Shown: one piece after another, positions 17,236 through 26,459 of the stretch
Layout of the letters: each line of letters starts with the position of its first letter
Numbering within the stretch: position 1 is the first letter of the stretch
Assembly (NCBI RefSeq): GCF_014854695.1
Contig: NZ_CP027559.1
Span: forward strand, 56,168 to 120,167
Origin: Rhodococcus rhodochrous
GTDB lineage: Bacteria; Actinomycetota; Actinomycetes; Mycobacteriales; Mycobacteriaceae
Length of the DNA stretch: 64,000 nt
Direction: 5' to 3'
The notes under the pieces: model-generated
The model's database searches: none
The model's input: only the letters and a program-made list of their open reading frames with translations
What the model was told of the DNA's origin: nothing
Position numbers and translations under genes: made by a program

Positions 17236-17301
17236 CACATAACGGATTTCATACGCCAGAACATCGAAAACGATGACACACCAGGAAGGGAACACCACAC
17301 C

Positions 17302-17946
17302 GTGAGCGAAGAGTGGGACAAGGCGGAATCGGCCGTCCGCACCCTCGGATCGACCCGGACAGTCCAGGCGATGACGGCCTCGGACCTGCGGGCTTGGGCT
17401 GCGGAGAACAACCTGATGACGCGCACCCAGTGGCCGAAGATCAAGCGCGAGCTCTACAAGCAGTTCGATGTGGACTACGACGCCCTGCGAGAACGCGAGC
17501 AGCGTGAACGGGCCGAAAAGCTGGCCGCGGCCGCCGCATCGGCTCCGGTGGTGTCCTTGGCCTCGGCCGGCGACGAACGTGGCTCGTTCGCCGTCGTCGG
17601 CGATGCCGACACCAACGATGTCGCCTGGTACGGATCGTTCCACAAGGACGATCGGATCTTCCGGCCCGGCGATCAGGACTCGGCGGATGAGGCCAGCGCC
17701 GGTAAAGCCGTGTTCCTCGCTGCGAAAGTCCGCGACCACCTCGAGGTCGAGGCGGTTCGGTTGCGTCTGCGAGTGAGCAGTGAACGCATCGACGGTGTGA
17801 AACTGGCCGATCTCGCGGCAAAAAAGCAGGTCATCCTCGATCTCAAGGTGGTCCCGACCGGCAATCCGGCCGAGCAGTGGTGCCTCGAACCGGGCTACGG
17901 CGAATGGCGGGCGATCCGCCTGTCGGATCTGGTGGTGGCCGAATGA
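17302..17946 (+). CDS. Transfer-operon protein of unknown function
   Basis: 214 residues from a GTG with an AGGAAGGGAA ribosome site. No signal peptide or membrane segment. The first 85 residues are helical and charged (SDLRAWAAENNLMTRTQWPK, then a coiled-coil-like REREQRERAEKLAAAAA). The C-terminal half, about 95-214, looks like a compact alpha/beta domain. The family is not recognised. It overlaps the downstream lipoprotein gene by ATGA, so the two are probably made in fixed proportion. A cytoplasmic partner of the mating channel is a reasonable guess only. Confidence 0.55.
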   Translation: MSEEWDKAESAVRTLGSTRTVQAMTASDLRAWAAENNLMTRTQWPKIKRELYKQFDVDYDALREREQRERAEKLAAAAASAPVVSLASAGDERGSFAVVGDADTNDVAWYGSFHKDDRIFRPGDQDSADEASAGKAVFLAAKVRDHLEVEAVRLRLRVSSERIDGVKLADLAAKKQVILDLKVVPTGNPAEQWCLEPGYGEWRAIRLSDLVVAE

Positions 17947-18542
17947 TCCGCCGACTGGCACTGATCGGTGTCCTCGCCGGAGCCCTCACGGTGGCCGGAT
18001 GCAGCTCCGAGACCGACCAGGATCAGACCACTACGAACTCGTCGGCACAGCCGTCGTCGACGCAGGCATGGCCTCCCACCGAACCGGCTGCGCCCACCGA
18101 GCAGTCCACCCCCACCCCGGTGGCACCGACGGTGGACACCTCCGATCCGGGCGAGCTCGGCCGCACGGTCGTCGAGACCTGGTTCTCCTATGACACCCGC
18201 ACCGACACCAATCGCAACGACGCACCGGTGCGGGCCGCCGATCTAGGCGTGCTGACCGACGAACTCGACGCGCAGGTCCGCGCCGATGTGCAGATCCCGG
18301 TCAAGGCCAGCGGTGAGTGGGCACAGTGGGCGTCGCAGGGCGCGACGGTCACCGCCGTGGCGGTGGAGGTCCCCAACCAGGGACAGGTCAATACCGCGAC
18401 GAAATATCACGGCATGTACGAGGTGACCAGCACGGTCACCGATTCCAGCGGCACCGAGATCGGCACAGACGTGCAGTACGTCGCCGTGGTGCTGACCGAC
18501 AACGGCGACGGATGGCGCGTTTCGTCCGTCACCACCCTGTGA
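17943..18542 (+). CDS. Lipoprotein of transfer operon
   Basis: 199 residues. The start gives a textbook lipoprotein signal, MIRRLALIGVLAGALTVAGC, with the lipidated Cys at 20. A Thr/Pro/Ser-rich linker to about residue 65 leads to a domain of about 130 residues with an alternating helix/strand pattern like the NTF2-like domains common in Gram-positive conjugation lipoproteins. It would sit on the outer face of the membrane beside the channel. Coupled to the upstream gene by a 4-bp overlap. Confidence 0.65.
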   Translation: MIRRLALIGVLAGALTVAGCSSETDQDQTTTNSSAQPSSTQAWPPTEPAAPTEQSTPTPVAPTVDTSDPGELGRTVVETWFSYDTRTDTNRNDAPVRAADLGVLTDELDAQVRADVQIPVKASGEWAQWASQGATVTAVAVEVPNQGQVNTATKYHGMYEVTSTVTDSSGTEIGTDVQYVAVVLTDNGDGWRVSSVTTL

Positions 18543-18552
18543 GGTGAGCGTG

Positions 18553-20067
18553 ATGGCTGACATCGCTGACTACAACCACGAACCGACCATCGACCCGCGT
18601 CGGCTGCGGCTACGCCCGAACCGTCCCGCTGTCGAACCCGAACCGGCCCCGGCTCCCGAGCCTGTAACCGAGGACATCGCCGATCCGTACGGGGTCAGAG
18701 TAGATGCTCTCGCGGCCGTCGACGAGCCGATCGCGCCGACAGCAATGCCGTCCACCGGGCACGGCGCACTGTTCGACGAGGCCGCCTCACCGGCACTTTC
18801 CCAGCCTGCCCAGTGGGGTTGGCGGGGTCGGATCAATGCAGCTCTGGGCACGAAACTGGCCCCGAAGGCGGCATCGGCAGAGACCGGCCACCGGGCGGCG
18901 GTCGAAGCGATCCAGCGCACGCTGCCGGGTTCGGGCACGGTCGCTGTGGTCAACACCAAGGGCGGAGCCGGCAAGACTCCGACGTCGATTGCGCTGGCCG
19001 CGATGCTCGGTAAGCATCGCGGCCGCGGGGTCGTGGCGGTGGATATGAGCGAGGCCGGCGGCACCCTCGGCATTCGCGCAGCGCGCACCGCACCCATCGA
19101 ACGCACGGTGTGGGATGTCCTCGACAACGCATCGCGGCTGATGTCGGCCGACGTCGAGGCGGGGGAGCTGGCGGCGTATCTGCGACTCCAGCCCACCCAC
19201 GACGAGATCCTGGCCGGGGACACCGATTCTTCCTACGACGACATGCTCGGCGAGGACGAGTGCGCGGCGTTGGGAGCGGTGCTTCGTCGCCATCGCGACC
19301 TGCTGATTATCGACACAGCCACCACTGCGCAGGCCGGGGCGTGGCAGTGGGCGGTGCGCCACGCCGACGTGCTGGTGGTGCCGCTGCCGATGCGCCGGGA
19401 CATGGCGCAGCACGCCTACGCGATGCTCGACGGCCTCCGTAAGCGGGGCTTCGAGCATCTGGTGCGCTCTGCGATCGTGCTGCTGTGCGCGACGCCGGGG
19501 TCCGATCCGAACCTCGAAACTGCGATTGTCGACGAGTTCGACTCTCTCGGTGTGCAGACCTACGTTCGGGTCCCGTTCGAGCCGGTCTTCGCCACCGGTG
19601 AGCGGATCACGCTCGAGGCGTTGTCGCAGAGTTCGATCATCGCGTGGACGAATATCGCGGCGATGGTGACCGATGCGCTGGCCGAGGCCATCGTCGAGCG
19701 GCAGGCCGGACTCCGGCAGCAGGGGGAACCAGCTCCGGCGGTCGCCCCTGAACCGGCTCCGCCGACGTTCGCGACGGACGTTCCGAGCTTCGTAGCGCCC
19801 CAGCCGGCCCCGGCTCCCGAGTCGGTTCCCGCAGCTGAGCCGCCCCCGGCCCCGGTAGCCGAACCCGCTGCCGCTCCTGCTGTCCGGGTGCCTGAGACGG
19901 ACCCGGCCAGGGACCTGCCCCTGGACTACCGGCCCACCGCCGAGGCGGCGGAATCGGCCCCCGAACCGGACGCCTCGAGCGAATCCGCTGCGGAGGTGCA
20001 CCAACCGCCGGCCCCAGCGCGGCGGCCGCAACCACCGAAGCCGTCGAGCTTCGATCCCTACGCCTGA
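18553..20067 (+). CDS. ParA/MinD-like ATPase with proline-rich tails
   Basis: 504 residues from the ATG at 18553 (GAGGTGAG ribosome site overlapping the previous stop). A deviant Walker A motif VVNTKGGAGKTPTSIALAAM lies near 134-150; Pro follows the KT where Ser/Thr is usual. It is followed by VAVDMSEAGGTLG and a Walker B-like DLLIIDTATTAQAG. Both termini are proline/alanine/glutamate-rich (about 25-45 and 390-500), as in EspI-like ATPases of actinobacterial secretion systems. No ParB lies next to it. It may position or energise the secretion apparatus, or serve the ParB-like proteins at 4 kb in trans. An IS110 element follows immediately. Confidence 0.7.
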   Translation: MADIADYNHEPTIDPRRLRLRPNRPAVEPEPAPAPEPVTEDIADPYGVRVDALAAVDEPIAPTAMPSTGHGALFDEAASPALSQPAQWGWRGRINAALGTKLAPKAASAETGHRAAVEAIQRTLPGSGTVAVVNTKGGAGKTPTSIALAAMLGKHRGRGVVAVDMSEAGGTLGIRAARTAPIERTVWDVLDNASRLMSADVEAGELAAYLRLQPTHDEILAGDTDSSYDDMLGEDECAALGAVLRRHRDLLIIDTATTAQAGAWQWAVRHADVLVVPLPMRRDMAQHAYAMLDGLRKRGFEHLVRSAIVLLCATPGSDPNLETAIVDEFDSLGVQTYVRVPFEPVFATGERITLEALSQSSIIAWTNIAAMVTDALAEAIVERQAGLRQQGEPAPAVAPEPAPPTFATDVPSFVAPQPAPAPESVPAAEPPPAPVAEPAAAPAVRVPETDPARDLPLDYRPTAEAAESAPEPDASSESAAEVHQPPAPARRPQPPKPSSFDPYA

Positions 20068-20094
20068 CCTTCTGTGTGAAAGGACTCTCAATGA

Positions 20095-21445
20095 TCCTGT
20101 CAAGCCGCCACCGCGGTGACCGGCACAGTCGGTTGCCAGGTGCGGTGGTCGCGGAGCAGAGCGTAGAGAACGTCCACGCGCCGCCGAGCCAGGCAGATGG
20201 TGGCCTGGACGGGACGCTTACCTTCGGCACGTTTGCGCTGATAGTAGGCGCGAGAGGCGGGGTCGCAGCGGACCGCGGTCAACGCCGACATGTACATCAC
20301 CCGGCGCAGGCGCCTGCTGTAGCGCTGAGGGGTGTGCAGACGCCCGGTGCGTTTACCCGAATCCCTGGGTCGCGGCGCCAATCCGGTCCAGGCAGCGAGC
20401 TGATCGGCCGATCCGATCAGGGCGGGGTCACCGACTGCGGCAAGGAATTCGGCGCCGAGCCGGAATCCCATACCCGGCAAGCTCAGGATCACTTCGGCCA
20501 GAGGGTGACGGCGAAATCGGGCCTCGATCTCCGCGTCCACGGCGTTGATACGTGCGTCGAGGTCGATCACCGCCTGCGCCAATTCGGCGACCAGTTCGGC
20601 AGCGACATCTTCCCCCGGCAACCGCACGGTCTGCGCCTTCGCGGCGGTGACTGCGGCCCGGGCGATCGATTCGGCGTGGCGCACCCCGGCCCCGGTGAGC
20701 ATCGTGGCCAGTCGGGCCGCACCGACGCGGCGGATCGCTTTCGGTCGCTGGTAGCGGGCCAGCAGCACCACCCATCCCCGGTCCGAGGAGATCTGCGCGA
20801 GGCGTTCGAGGCCGGGGCAGATCGCGACGAGTTGCTGACGCAGCCGGTTGATGGTCCGGGTACGGTCGGCGACCAGATTGGTGCGGTGGCCGGTGAGCAT
20901 CTGCAGCTCACGGATCAACTCGTCGTCGGGACGCAGAACGGGCAGGTCCGACCGCATCCGGGACTGATCGGCGATCACTCGGGCGTCGCGGGCGTCGGTC
21001 TTGGCTTCGCCGCCGCGGTAGACCGACGATGCCTGCCACACCGAACGTCCGGACAGGTAGCGCACCGGTTTCCCGGCGTCGGCCAGCACAGTCAGCAACA
21101 AGGTGACGTAGGCGGTGGTCAGATCCACCGTCCACGACACCGTCTCGGCGAGGGCGTCGATCTCGGTGATCACCGCACGGATCGTTGCTTCGTCGTTGTC
21201 GCATCGCCGCGACAGCACCACCGTCCCGGAGGTGTCGAGTACGCATATCCAGTGGTGTTCTTTGCCGACGTCGACTCCTGCCCACAGTTGCGAACCGGTC
21301 ATCGGATTTCCTCGTTTTCGCTTGTGTTCCGGCCTGGCCCCGATGGACGCCTCCGCCGGCATTTCCTTAAACAAGCGATCATTCGCAGATCTCAATCAGC
21401 GGTCCGAGGTGTCCAGACAGGTCGGGTGGCCAGTCCTTTCAAGCC
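20095..21445 (-). mobile_element. IS110-family insertion sequence in the transfer operon
   Basis: The element carries one transposase gene opposed to the operon. Near-identical 12-base direct repeats, TCCTGTCAAGCC (20095-20106) and TCCTTTCAAGCC (21434-21445), bracket it and may be the core sites, since IS110 elements lack inverted repeats and recombine at short core sequences. The right boundary is uncertain; foldable sequence continues to about 21500. The insertion lies between the ParA-like gene and the pilin-like gene, leaving an orphan ribosome site (GAAAGGACTCTCAATG, 20078-20093) on the upstream side. Confidence 0.6.
20100..21302 (-). CDS. IS110-family transposase (DEDD recombinase)
   Basis: 400 residues from the ATG at 21302 (WAGVDVGKEHHWICVLD begins almost at once, so longer starts are unlikely). 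The N-terminal DEDD RuvC-like domain shows AGVDVGKEHHW, SWTVDLTTAY and KTDARDARVIADQSRMRSDL. The C-terminal transposase domain shows SLPGMGFRLGAEFLAAVGD and AAWTGLAPRPRDSGKR with the expected serine. Size and domain order are complete, so it is probably active. The stop codon lies in the left core-like repeat, leaving no room for a guide RNA downstream; any guide must come from the upstream side. Confidence 0.9.
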   Translation of the reverse strand: MTGSQLWAGVDVGKEHHWICVLDTSGTVVLSRRCDNDEATIRAVITEIDALAETVSWTVDLTTAYVTLLLTVLADAGKPVRYLSGRSVWQASSVYRGGEAKTDARDARVIADQSRMRSDLPVLRPDDELIRELQMLTGHRTNLVADRTRTINRLRQQLVAICPGLERLAQISSDRGWVVLLARYQRPKAIRRVGAARLATMLTGAGVRHAESIARAAVTAAKAQTVRLPGEDVAAELVAELAQAVIDLDARINAVDAEIEARFRRHPLAEVILSLPGMGFRLGAEFLAAVGDPALIGSADQLAAWTGLAPRPRDSGKRTGRLHTPQRYSRRLRRVMYMSALTAVRCDPASRAYYQRKRAEGKRPVQATICLARRRVDVLYALLRDHRTWQPTVPVTAVAA

Positions 21446-21500
21446 CCACTCGAGAGTGGGCAAACCTTATGCAGCCTCGCCCGGCCCGCCCGGGTTACAG
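21303..21500 (-). ncRNA. Candidate IS110 bridge RNA region
   Basis: IS110-group elements encode a bridge RNA in the non-coding end upstream of the transposase. Here the downstream side has no non-coding DNA, so this side must hold it. Short hairpins are visible: CCCACT/AGTGGG with a 4-base loop near 21447-21462 and CCCGG/CCGGG near 21480-21496. The limits of the RNA and its target-binding loops were not determined, and the outer hairpins may lie beyond the element's end. Confidence 0.3.
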
Positions 21501-21553
21501 CTCAACGTAACTCTCACGAAGTAACTGCACCTACGAACTTAAGGACCCCTGTG

Positions 21554-21952
21554 ATGTCTCGCAATACCTCGATGCGGTCGCTACCTCGTAGCGTGGCCCG
21601 TGCTGCGTCCCTGTTGTCGGCCACGATCGGCACGGTGTTGCTCACCGCCGGTACCGCCTCGGCTCAGACCGACAATCCACTCGACGGAATCTCCCCTGAT
21701 CTGGGGGTGTTCGGTCCTACGTTCCAGAGCACCTGGTCGCGGATTGCGGGCGGTATCTGGGGTGCAGTCCTGGCGGTATCCGCAGTCAACCTGATCATTT
21801 CGCTCTACAAGATCCGTAAGGCTCGCGCCGGGGGCTACCAGAGCGAATTGAGCGATTCGATGGATTCGGCCAAGACCGCTGGTGTGGCGTTCGGTTGCGT
21901 GGCCGGAGCGGGGATCATCGTCGGCGCCATCTTGTTCGTCGTCAACGGCTGA
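21554..21952 (+). CDS. VirB2/TrbC-like small membrane protein (candidate pilin)
   Basis: 132 residues; AAGGACC seven bases before the ATG at 21554. A long signal peptide (cut near TASAQTD, residue 38) is followed by two membrane helices (about 64-86 and 108-130) separated by a short basic loop (YKIRKARAGGYQSE). Signal peptide plus two helices is the topology of VirB2/TrbC-type pilins, and the gene precedes VirB8-, VirB6- and VirB4-like genes in the expected order. Sequence similarity to known pilins is weak by eye, so this is a topology and context call. Confidence 0.55.
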   Translation: MSRNTSMRSLPRSVARAASLLSATIGTVLLTAGTASAQTDNPLDGISPDLGVFGPTFQSTWSRIAGGIWGAVLAVSAVNLIISLYKIRKARAGGYQSELSDSMDSAKTAGVAFGCVAGAGIIVGAILFVVNG

Positions 21953-21985
21953 TAGCCGATCTACCAGCACTGTTAGGAGAATCAG

Positions 21986-22738
21986 ATGGCACCCGATTTC
22001 AGCTCGATCAAGCCGGGCTCCCAGCAATCGCCCCCGGCAACAGCAGCACCGACGCCGACATCCTCGGCGAAGACGGCAGAGACCAAAGGATTGAAGGCGG
22101 CGTTCGACAGACTGCCCTCATGGTTCAAGTACGGCCTGGTGATCCTGCTCGTGGTGACGATCCTCGGGAGCATCCTCGCGAGGCTGAGCGGCGGTAGCTC
22201 GGAGTCCGACACGGTGCGGACCGGGCACGGTCCCAACTCGATCACCAACGGTGTTCCGCATGGCTACGACCGCACCGAGCCCGGCGCGCAAACGGCAGCA
22301 ACGAACTTCGTGCAAGCCGCAAACCAGGTCTCTCTAGGTCGAATCTCTGCCGAGGAGGCCAAGTCGGCCCTCGTCGGCAGCAACGCCAGCGATGCGCTGC
22401 TGGCCGTCCTCGACGAGAGCGTGACTCAGGCCGAGGGCACGGTGATGAACGTCCTTCCCGCCCTGGTCAACGTCACGGACTACTCGGATGACCGTGCGGT
22501 GGTGTCGGTGTGGGCGGTCTCGGCGAGCCAGAACGATCTGAGCGGCACGGGCAAGGTCAGCGTCCTTACGGTCTGGTCCACGACCACGGTGACCTTGGAG
22601 TGGGAGAACAGGGATTGGAAGGCCGTCGATTGGGCGTTCCGTTCCGGACCCGAGCCCGAAGAGGTCTCGTTCCCCGAAGGGGATTCCACTCTCGCCGAGT
22701 TCGGCGCGAACGGCCTCTACACCTTCTTCGTGGAGTAA
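21986..22738 (+). CDS. VirB8/TcpC-like mating-channel protein
   Basis: 250 residues. A Pro/Ala/Thr-rich cytoplasmic N-terminus (1-40), one membrane helix (about 47-68, FKYGLVILLVVTILGSILA) and an extracellular domain (about 95-250) with the length and helix-then-curved-sheet pattern of NTF2-like VirB8/TcpC domains (AATNFVQAANQVSLGRISAE; VLTVWSTTTVTLEWENRDW). VirB8-type proteins are assembly hubs of type IV secretion channels. The ribosome site TAGGAGAATC is clear. Assigned on topology and position. Confidence 0.6.
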   Translation: MAPDFSSIKPGSQQSPPATAAPTPTSSAKTAETKGLKAAFDRLPSWFKYGLVILLVVTILGSILARLSGGSSESDTVRTGHGPNSITNGVPHGYDRTEPGAQTAATNFVQAANQVSLGRISAEEAKSALVGSNASDALLAVLDESVTQAEGTVMNVLPALVNVTDYSDDRAVVSVWAVSASQNDLSGTGKVSVLTVWSTTTVTLEWENRDWKAVDWAFRSGPEPEEVSFPEGDSTLAEFGANGLYTFFVE

Positions 22739-22740
22739 TC

Positions 22741-24867
22741 ATGCGATCCCTTGTCCGTACTTTTCTTGCGGTGCTGCTGGCGGTGCTCGCGTTGGCCTCG
22801 AGTACGACGTCCGCGTGGGCGCAGCCGCTCAGTGGCGCTGCCGAGGGGTGGCCTGCCGGGATGTCAGACGAGCTCAAGGAGTTCTTTCCCGGTCACCCGG
22901 AGTTCGAGGCGGCCGGGTGGTCGACCGATCCGGCGTGTGCGGACAAGGGTGGCGACTTCGGGCAGTACCTCGCGCAGTACTTCCGTTTCGACCAGCAAAT
23001 TCTCTACTGGGCGTCCCCGGTGACGCAGCGCATCGCGCAGTACGCCGAGCTGATGGGTGTTTCAGAGGACGAAGCGAAGCAAGCGGTGCTCGATGGCAAG
23101 GCTCCGACCACCTGGCCGGCATCCTTCCCCGGTGGTGACCCGGAGCTCTCGCCCTCGGCCAAGGTGTGCGCTGCGGATCTGGCGAAGTGGTCGGAGCCCA
23201 GCGGGAACCACTGGGGATTTACCTGGGCGGCTGCACCCGACGCCGGTTCGATCGCAGTGATGAAGCAACAGAAGTGGGTCGATAACCTGCCGGACGACAT
23301 TTTCGAGAATCCGTGCAGCGATCACGAGATGCTGTGCAACAGAGCCTATTTCCTCGACTGCGACAAGGGCACCAACATCAGCGAGATCAACCAGTGCCGG
23401 GGCTGGAACACACAGATCGGAGCGATGTTCGGCGGCATCTGGAACTGGAAAGAGCAGAACAAGGACTTCGCTGACCGGTTCCTCGATCTCGCCAGAGTCG
23501 GTGGTGTGGTCCTCAAGGCCGCCACGCCGCTTCAGATCCAGCTCGGCGTCGGCCTCGGTATAGCGGCCGTCGACAAGGCCAGTGATGTAGTCGCGTTCAT
23601 CGCTGATCCGGGCAGCGTGATCGACGACTGGGCCAACAGCACCAAGGAAAGCGCGGTATCGCTGACCACCTCGGTCCTCGAGGGCTTGGCGAACATCCAC
23701 GAGTTCAACCCGCGGGATGAAGGTTTCCTGCGGTGGTACGCGGTCAGTTGCGGAATCGGGGTGTTCGTCATGTCAATTACCGCACTGTTCACGATCTACC
23801 GAACCTCCGCACAGAAATCGACACGAATGGAACTGGCGCACAGCCTGATCGGATACGCCCCATTGGGTGTGCTGTCGATGATGTTCGCCCCGGCCGCCGC
23901 CGAAATGCTGGTCCAGCTCTCGCACGCGCTGACCACCTCCCTGTCCGGACTGCTCAAGCAGGACTTGGAGCAGGCGGTGGTGTCGGTATCGGCAATGCTC
24001 GGAGGCATCACGAGCGACACCGTCGTCGGTGGCTCTCTGACCGGCATCGTGTTCTTCGGGTTGTTGTTTCTCGGGTCGCTGGCGTTGTTCTTCGGCATGT
24101 TGATGCACGCCGCTGCCTTGCCGATCCTCGCCGGCCTGACCGGTGTCGCGTTCGGATTGTGGGTGCATCCGAACCTGCGGAAGAAGGCGATGCGCCCGAT
24201 CTTCGTATTCATCTCGATCGTGTTTTCCAAGCCGGTGATCTTCCTCGGTCTGGGGTTCTTGGCCACGGTGCTGATCGACAGCAGCGCCGGGGCTTACGTC
24301 GACGGTGACCTCGCATCGCTTGGCGCCTTGGCGATGTCGGCGGTGTGCATCGGACTGGTCGGGCTCGCTCCGTGGTCGCTGCTCAAGTACGCCCCGTTCA
24401 TGCCGTCCAGTGAAGATTCGGAAGGCTTCGGCGATACCGGATCGGCGACCGGACAAGGGCTGGGCGGCACTTTGCAGACCGCGCAGATGGCGATGATGGC
24501 CCGCGGCGGTGGTGGCGGGGGTGAGGTCGCTGCGGCCCGCTCCGCAGGGGCGGCACACGCCCATCCTGTCGGCGGGGGCGTTGGTGGGGGAGTGGCTTCC
24601 ACCTCGAACGGGTCGACGTCCCATAGTTCCGCCGGGTCTACCTCCCACCAGCATTCGGGTGTTACCGCAGGTCATAGCGGTGGTGGGCACGGTGGGGCGA
24701 GCACTCGCAAACTCATGGGGGCAGCCAAGGGCATCTCCGGCACGGCCGCCTCGGCCGGGGTTGGTGCGGTGGTAGTAGCTGGAACGGTCGGCGGTGCAGC
24801 ACTGAACAAGGCGGCGCAGGCAGCGCAGAGCGCTCCCGAGCGAACCGACAACATGGGAGATCAGTGA
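22741..24867 (+). CDS. VirB6/TrbL-like polytopic channel protein
   Basis: 708 residues from the ATG at 22741, two bases after the previous stop. A signal peptide (cut near SAWAQPL) leads to a large extracellular N-terminal domain (about 30-310) with several Cys (CADKG, KVCAAD, NPCSDHEMLCN, FLDCDKG, NQCRGW) that may pair. At least five or six membrane helices follow between about 330 and 560 (for example VSCGIGVFVMSITALFTIY, GIVFFGLLFLGSLALFFGM), as in VirB6/TrbL proteins. The cytoplasmic tail is Gly/Ser/His-rich with a SSAGSTSHQHSG-type stretch. This is the probable inner-membrane core of the DNA channel. Confidence 0.7.
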   Translation: MRSLVRTFLAVLLAVLALASSTTSAWAQPLSGAAEGWPAGMSDELKEFFPGHPEFEAAGWSTDPACADKGGDFGQYLAQYFRFDQQILYWASPVTQRIAQYAELMGVSEDEAKQAVLDGKAPTTWPASFPGGDPELSPSAKVCAADLAKWSEPSGNHWGFTWAAAPDAGSIAVMKQQKWVDNLPDDIFENPCSDHEMLCNRAYFLDCDKGTNISEINQCRGWNTQIGAMFGGIWNWKEQNKDFADRFLDLARVGGVVLKAATPLQIQLGVGLGIAAVDKASDVVAFIADPGSVIDDWANSTKESAVSLTTSVLEGLANIHEFNPRDEGFLRWYAVSCGIGVFVMSITALFTIYRTSAQKSTRMELAHSLIGYAPLGVLSMMFAPAAAEMLVQLSHALTTSLSGLLKQDLEQAVVSVSAMLGGITSDTVVGGSLTGIVFFGLLFLGSLALFFGMLMHAAALPILAGLTGVAFGLWVHPNLRKKAMRPIFVFISIVFSKPVIFLGLGFLATVLIDSSAGAYVDGDLASLGALAMSAVCIGLVGLAPWSLLKYAPFMPSSEDSEGFGDTGSATGQGLGGTLQTAQMAMMARGGGGGGEVAAARSAGAAHAHPVGGGVGGGVASTSNGSTSHSSAGSTSHQHSGVTAGHSGGGHGGASTRKLMGAAKGISGTAASAGVGAVVVAGTVGGAALNKAAQAAQSAPERTDNMGDQ

Positions 24868-26459
24868 TGAGTGACAGTGAGCAGCGCACCTCGATCCTCG
24901 GCTCGGAAATCGCTCGCCGAGGACTGATCCCCGTTCCCGAACCTGTGCTGTTCGCCTATTCAGCGGCGCTGATGGTCTCGATGTTCCTGTTCGTCTTCTT
25001 CGGATCGACGATCTGGACACTGGCCGGTGTCCTCGCGGTGGTGGGCGGCACGCTGTGGGCGACGACCGACATCAACGGTCGCCGGTCTTGGTCGGGGGAG
25101 AAGCTACACCGGATCCGGGATCGGCGGCGGCGAAAGCACGGTGAACACGTCTATCGGGCACCCGGTGATGAGTTGTACGGGGTGCTCGGAGCCGATCCGG
25201 GCTGGGAGTTCCCGGTGCCTCTCGGGGATGTCGCTCCGCTGGATCTGACCGATACAGGTCTCGATGACATGTTCATCCTCGAGCACCGGACGCCTGGTGA
25301 CAACAACTACTACTCGGTGGTGCTGTCGATTCAAGGGCTCGCCGAAGGACTCCGCGGTGCGGAGGAATGGGCGGTGACCTCGCAGGCGTTCTCGCGCACG
25401 CTGGCTTCATTCGCGCGCCGATCCTCGCTGCTTCGAGGGCTGGAGATGGTGCATCGCTCGGTGCCGGCCGATCTGACTCCGCACGTGGCGTGGATGGAAT
25501 CGGTGGTGCGTGCGAATCCTCATGCACACCGGGTGATGCCTGCGGTCGAGTCCTACGGCCAGCTCATCGACGGTCTGGCCCCGGAGTCGGAAGAGCATCG
25601 TTGCTACGCCACGCTGATCTTCCCGAAGTCGGTCGAGTTGCTGTCGGCGGCCGGAGCGGTCGCCAAGCGTAAGGGCGTAGAGACGAAGGCCGGTATCGGC
25701 CAGGTCATCGTCGAGGAGACCATGCGGGCGGTCGGTGCGCTGACCTCGGCTCGTCTCGGGCAGGTGCAGGTGCTCGGCCAACAGCGTGCCTGTGCGGTGT
25801 TCCGCTCGATGCTCGATCCGTCCTATGCGCTCGATGCCCATCGTGGCGCGAACTGGGGCAACTGCTGGCCGTCGTATGTCGGCGGAGACCTGTCGACACG
25901 GGTGTCCGCCCGATGGGATACCCGAGTCGGGTTGATCCGGCCCGGTTCGATCGAACCGATCCCGCTGCACGCTGAATGGCTCTCGCCGCTGTTGACCGGC
26001 GTCGACCCGGACCCCGGCGATCCTGTTGAGGGGCTTCCGGCCCAGCCGACGATCCGCACGGTGAAGGTGCGGATGGATTTCGTCGATGCGGTCAAAGCAC
26101 GCCAGGTGGCACGCAAGGACGCGACCGAGGATGCAGCACGCCAGTACAAGGAGCGAAAGAAGGGCCAGGTCACCGACGGTGCATCGGAGGTCATGGCGTC
26201 GGCGTCGCTGCGTCGCCGCGAAGACCTCAAGCCGGGATCGGGACACCACGGGGTGATCTGGTCGATGGCAGTGTCGGTCACCGCACCGGATGAGGATGCG
26301 GTGATGCGGGCGTGTGCGCGGCTCGAGCAGGCCGCCGACCAAGCCGCCATCAAAGAGTTCACCTGGTTCGACGACAGCCACGATGTCGCGCAATTCCTCA
26401 CTCTGCCGCTCGGCCGCGGACTCGCGGCCACCAAGTACACCCGGGCCAAGGGGGTCTGA
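24867..26459 (+). CDS. VirB3/VirB4 N-terminal-like protein (SCO6880-type)
   Basis: 530 residues; ATG at 24867 overlaps the previous stop. Two adjacent membrane helices (about 25-70) form a PrgI/VirB3-like start. The rest resembles the N-terminal, non-ATPase domain of VirB4 as in the actinobacterial SCO6880 family: VQVLGQQRACAVFRSMLDPS, the RVGLIRPGSIEPIPLHAEWL stretch, and a C-terminal domain ending at TLPLGRGL. No Walker motif occurs; the ATPase is the next gene, overlapping by one base. So the VirB3-VirB4 function is divided over two coupled genes. Confidence 0.72.
   Translation: MSDSEQRTSILGSEIARRGLIPVPEPVLFAYSAALMVSMFLFVFFGSTIWTLAGVLAVVGGTLWATTDINGRRSWSGEKLHRIRDRRRRKHGEHVYRAPGDELYGVLGADPGWEFPVPLGDVAPLDLTDTGLDDMFILEHRTPGDNNYYSVVLSIQGLAEGLRGAEEWAVTSQAFSRTLASFARRSSLLRGLEMVHRSVPADLTPHVAWMESVVRANPHAHRVMPAVESYGQLIDGLAPESEEHRCYATLIFPKSVELLSAAGAVAKRKGVETKAGIGQVIVEETMRAVGALTSARLGQVQVLGQQRACAVFRSMLDPSYALDAHRGANWGNCWPSYVGGDLSTRVSARWDTRVGLIRPGSIEPIPLHAEWLSPLLTGVDPDPGDPVEGLPAQPTIRTVKVRMDFVDAVKARQVARKDATEDAARQYKERKKGQVTDGASEVMASASLRRREDLKPGSGHHGVIWSMAVSVTAPDEDAVMRACARLEQAADQAAIKEFTWFDDSHDVAQFLTLPLGRGLAATKYTRAKGV

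Noticed and set aside
22510..22740. Upstream extension of the VirB6-like gene
   Set aside because: It overlaps the VirB8-like gene in another frame; the ATG at 22741 gives a proper signal peptide.
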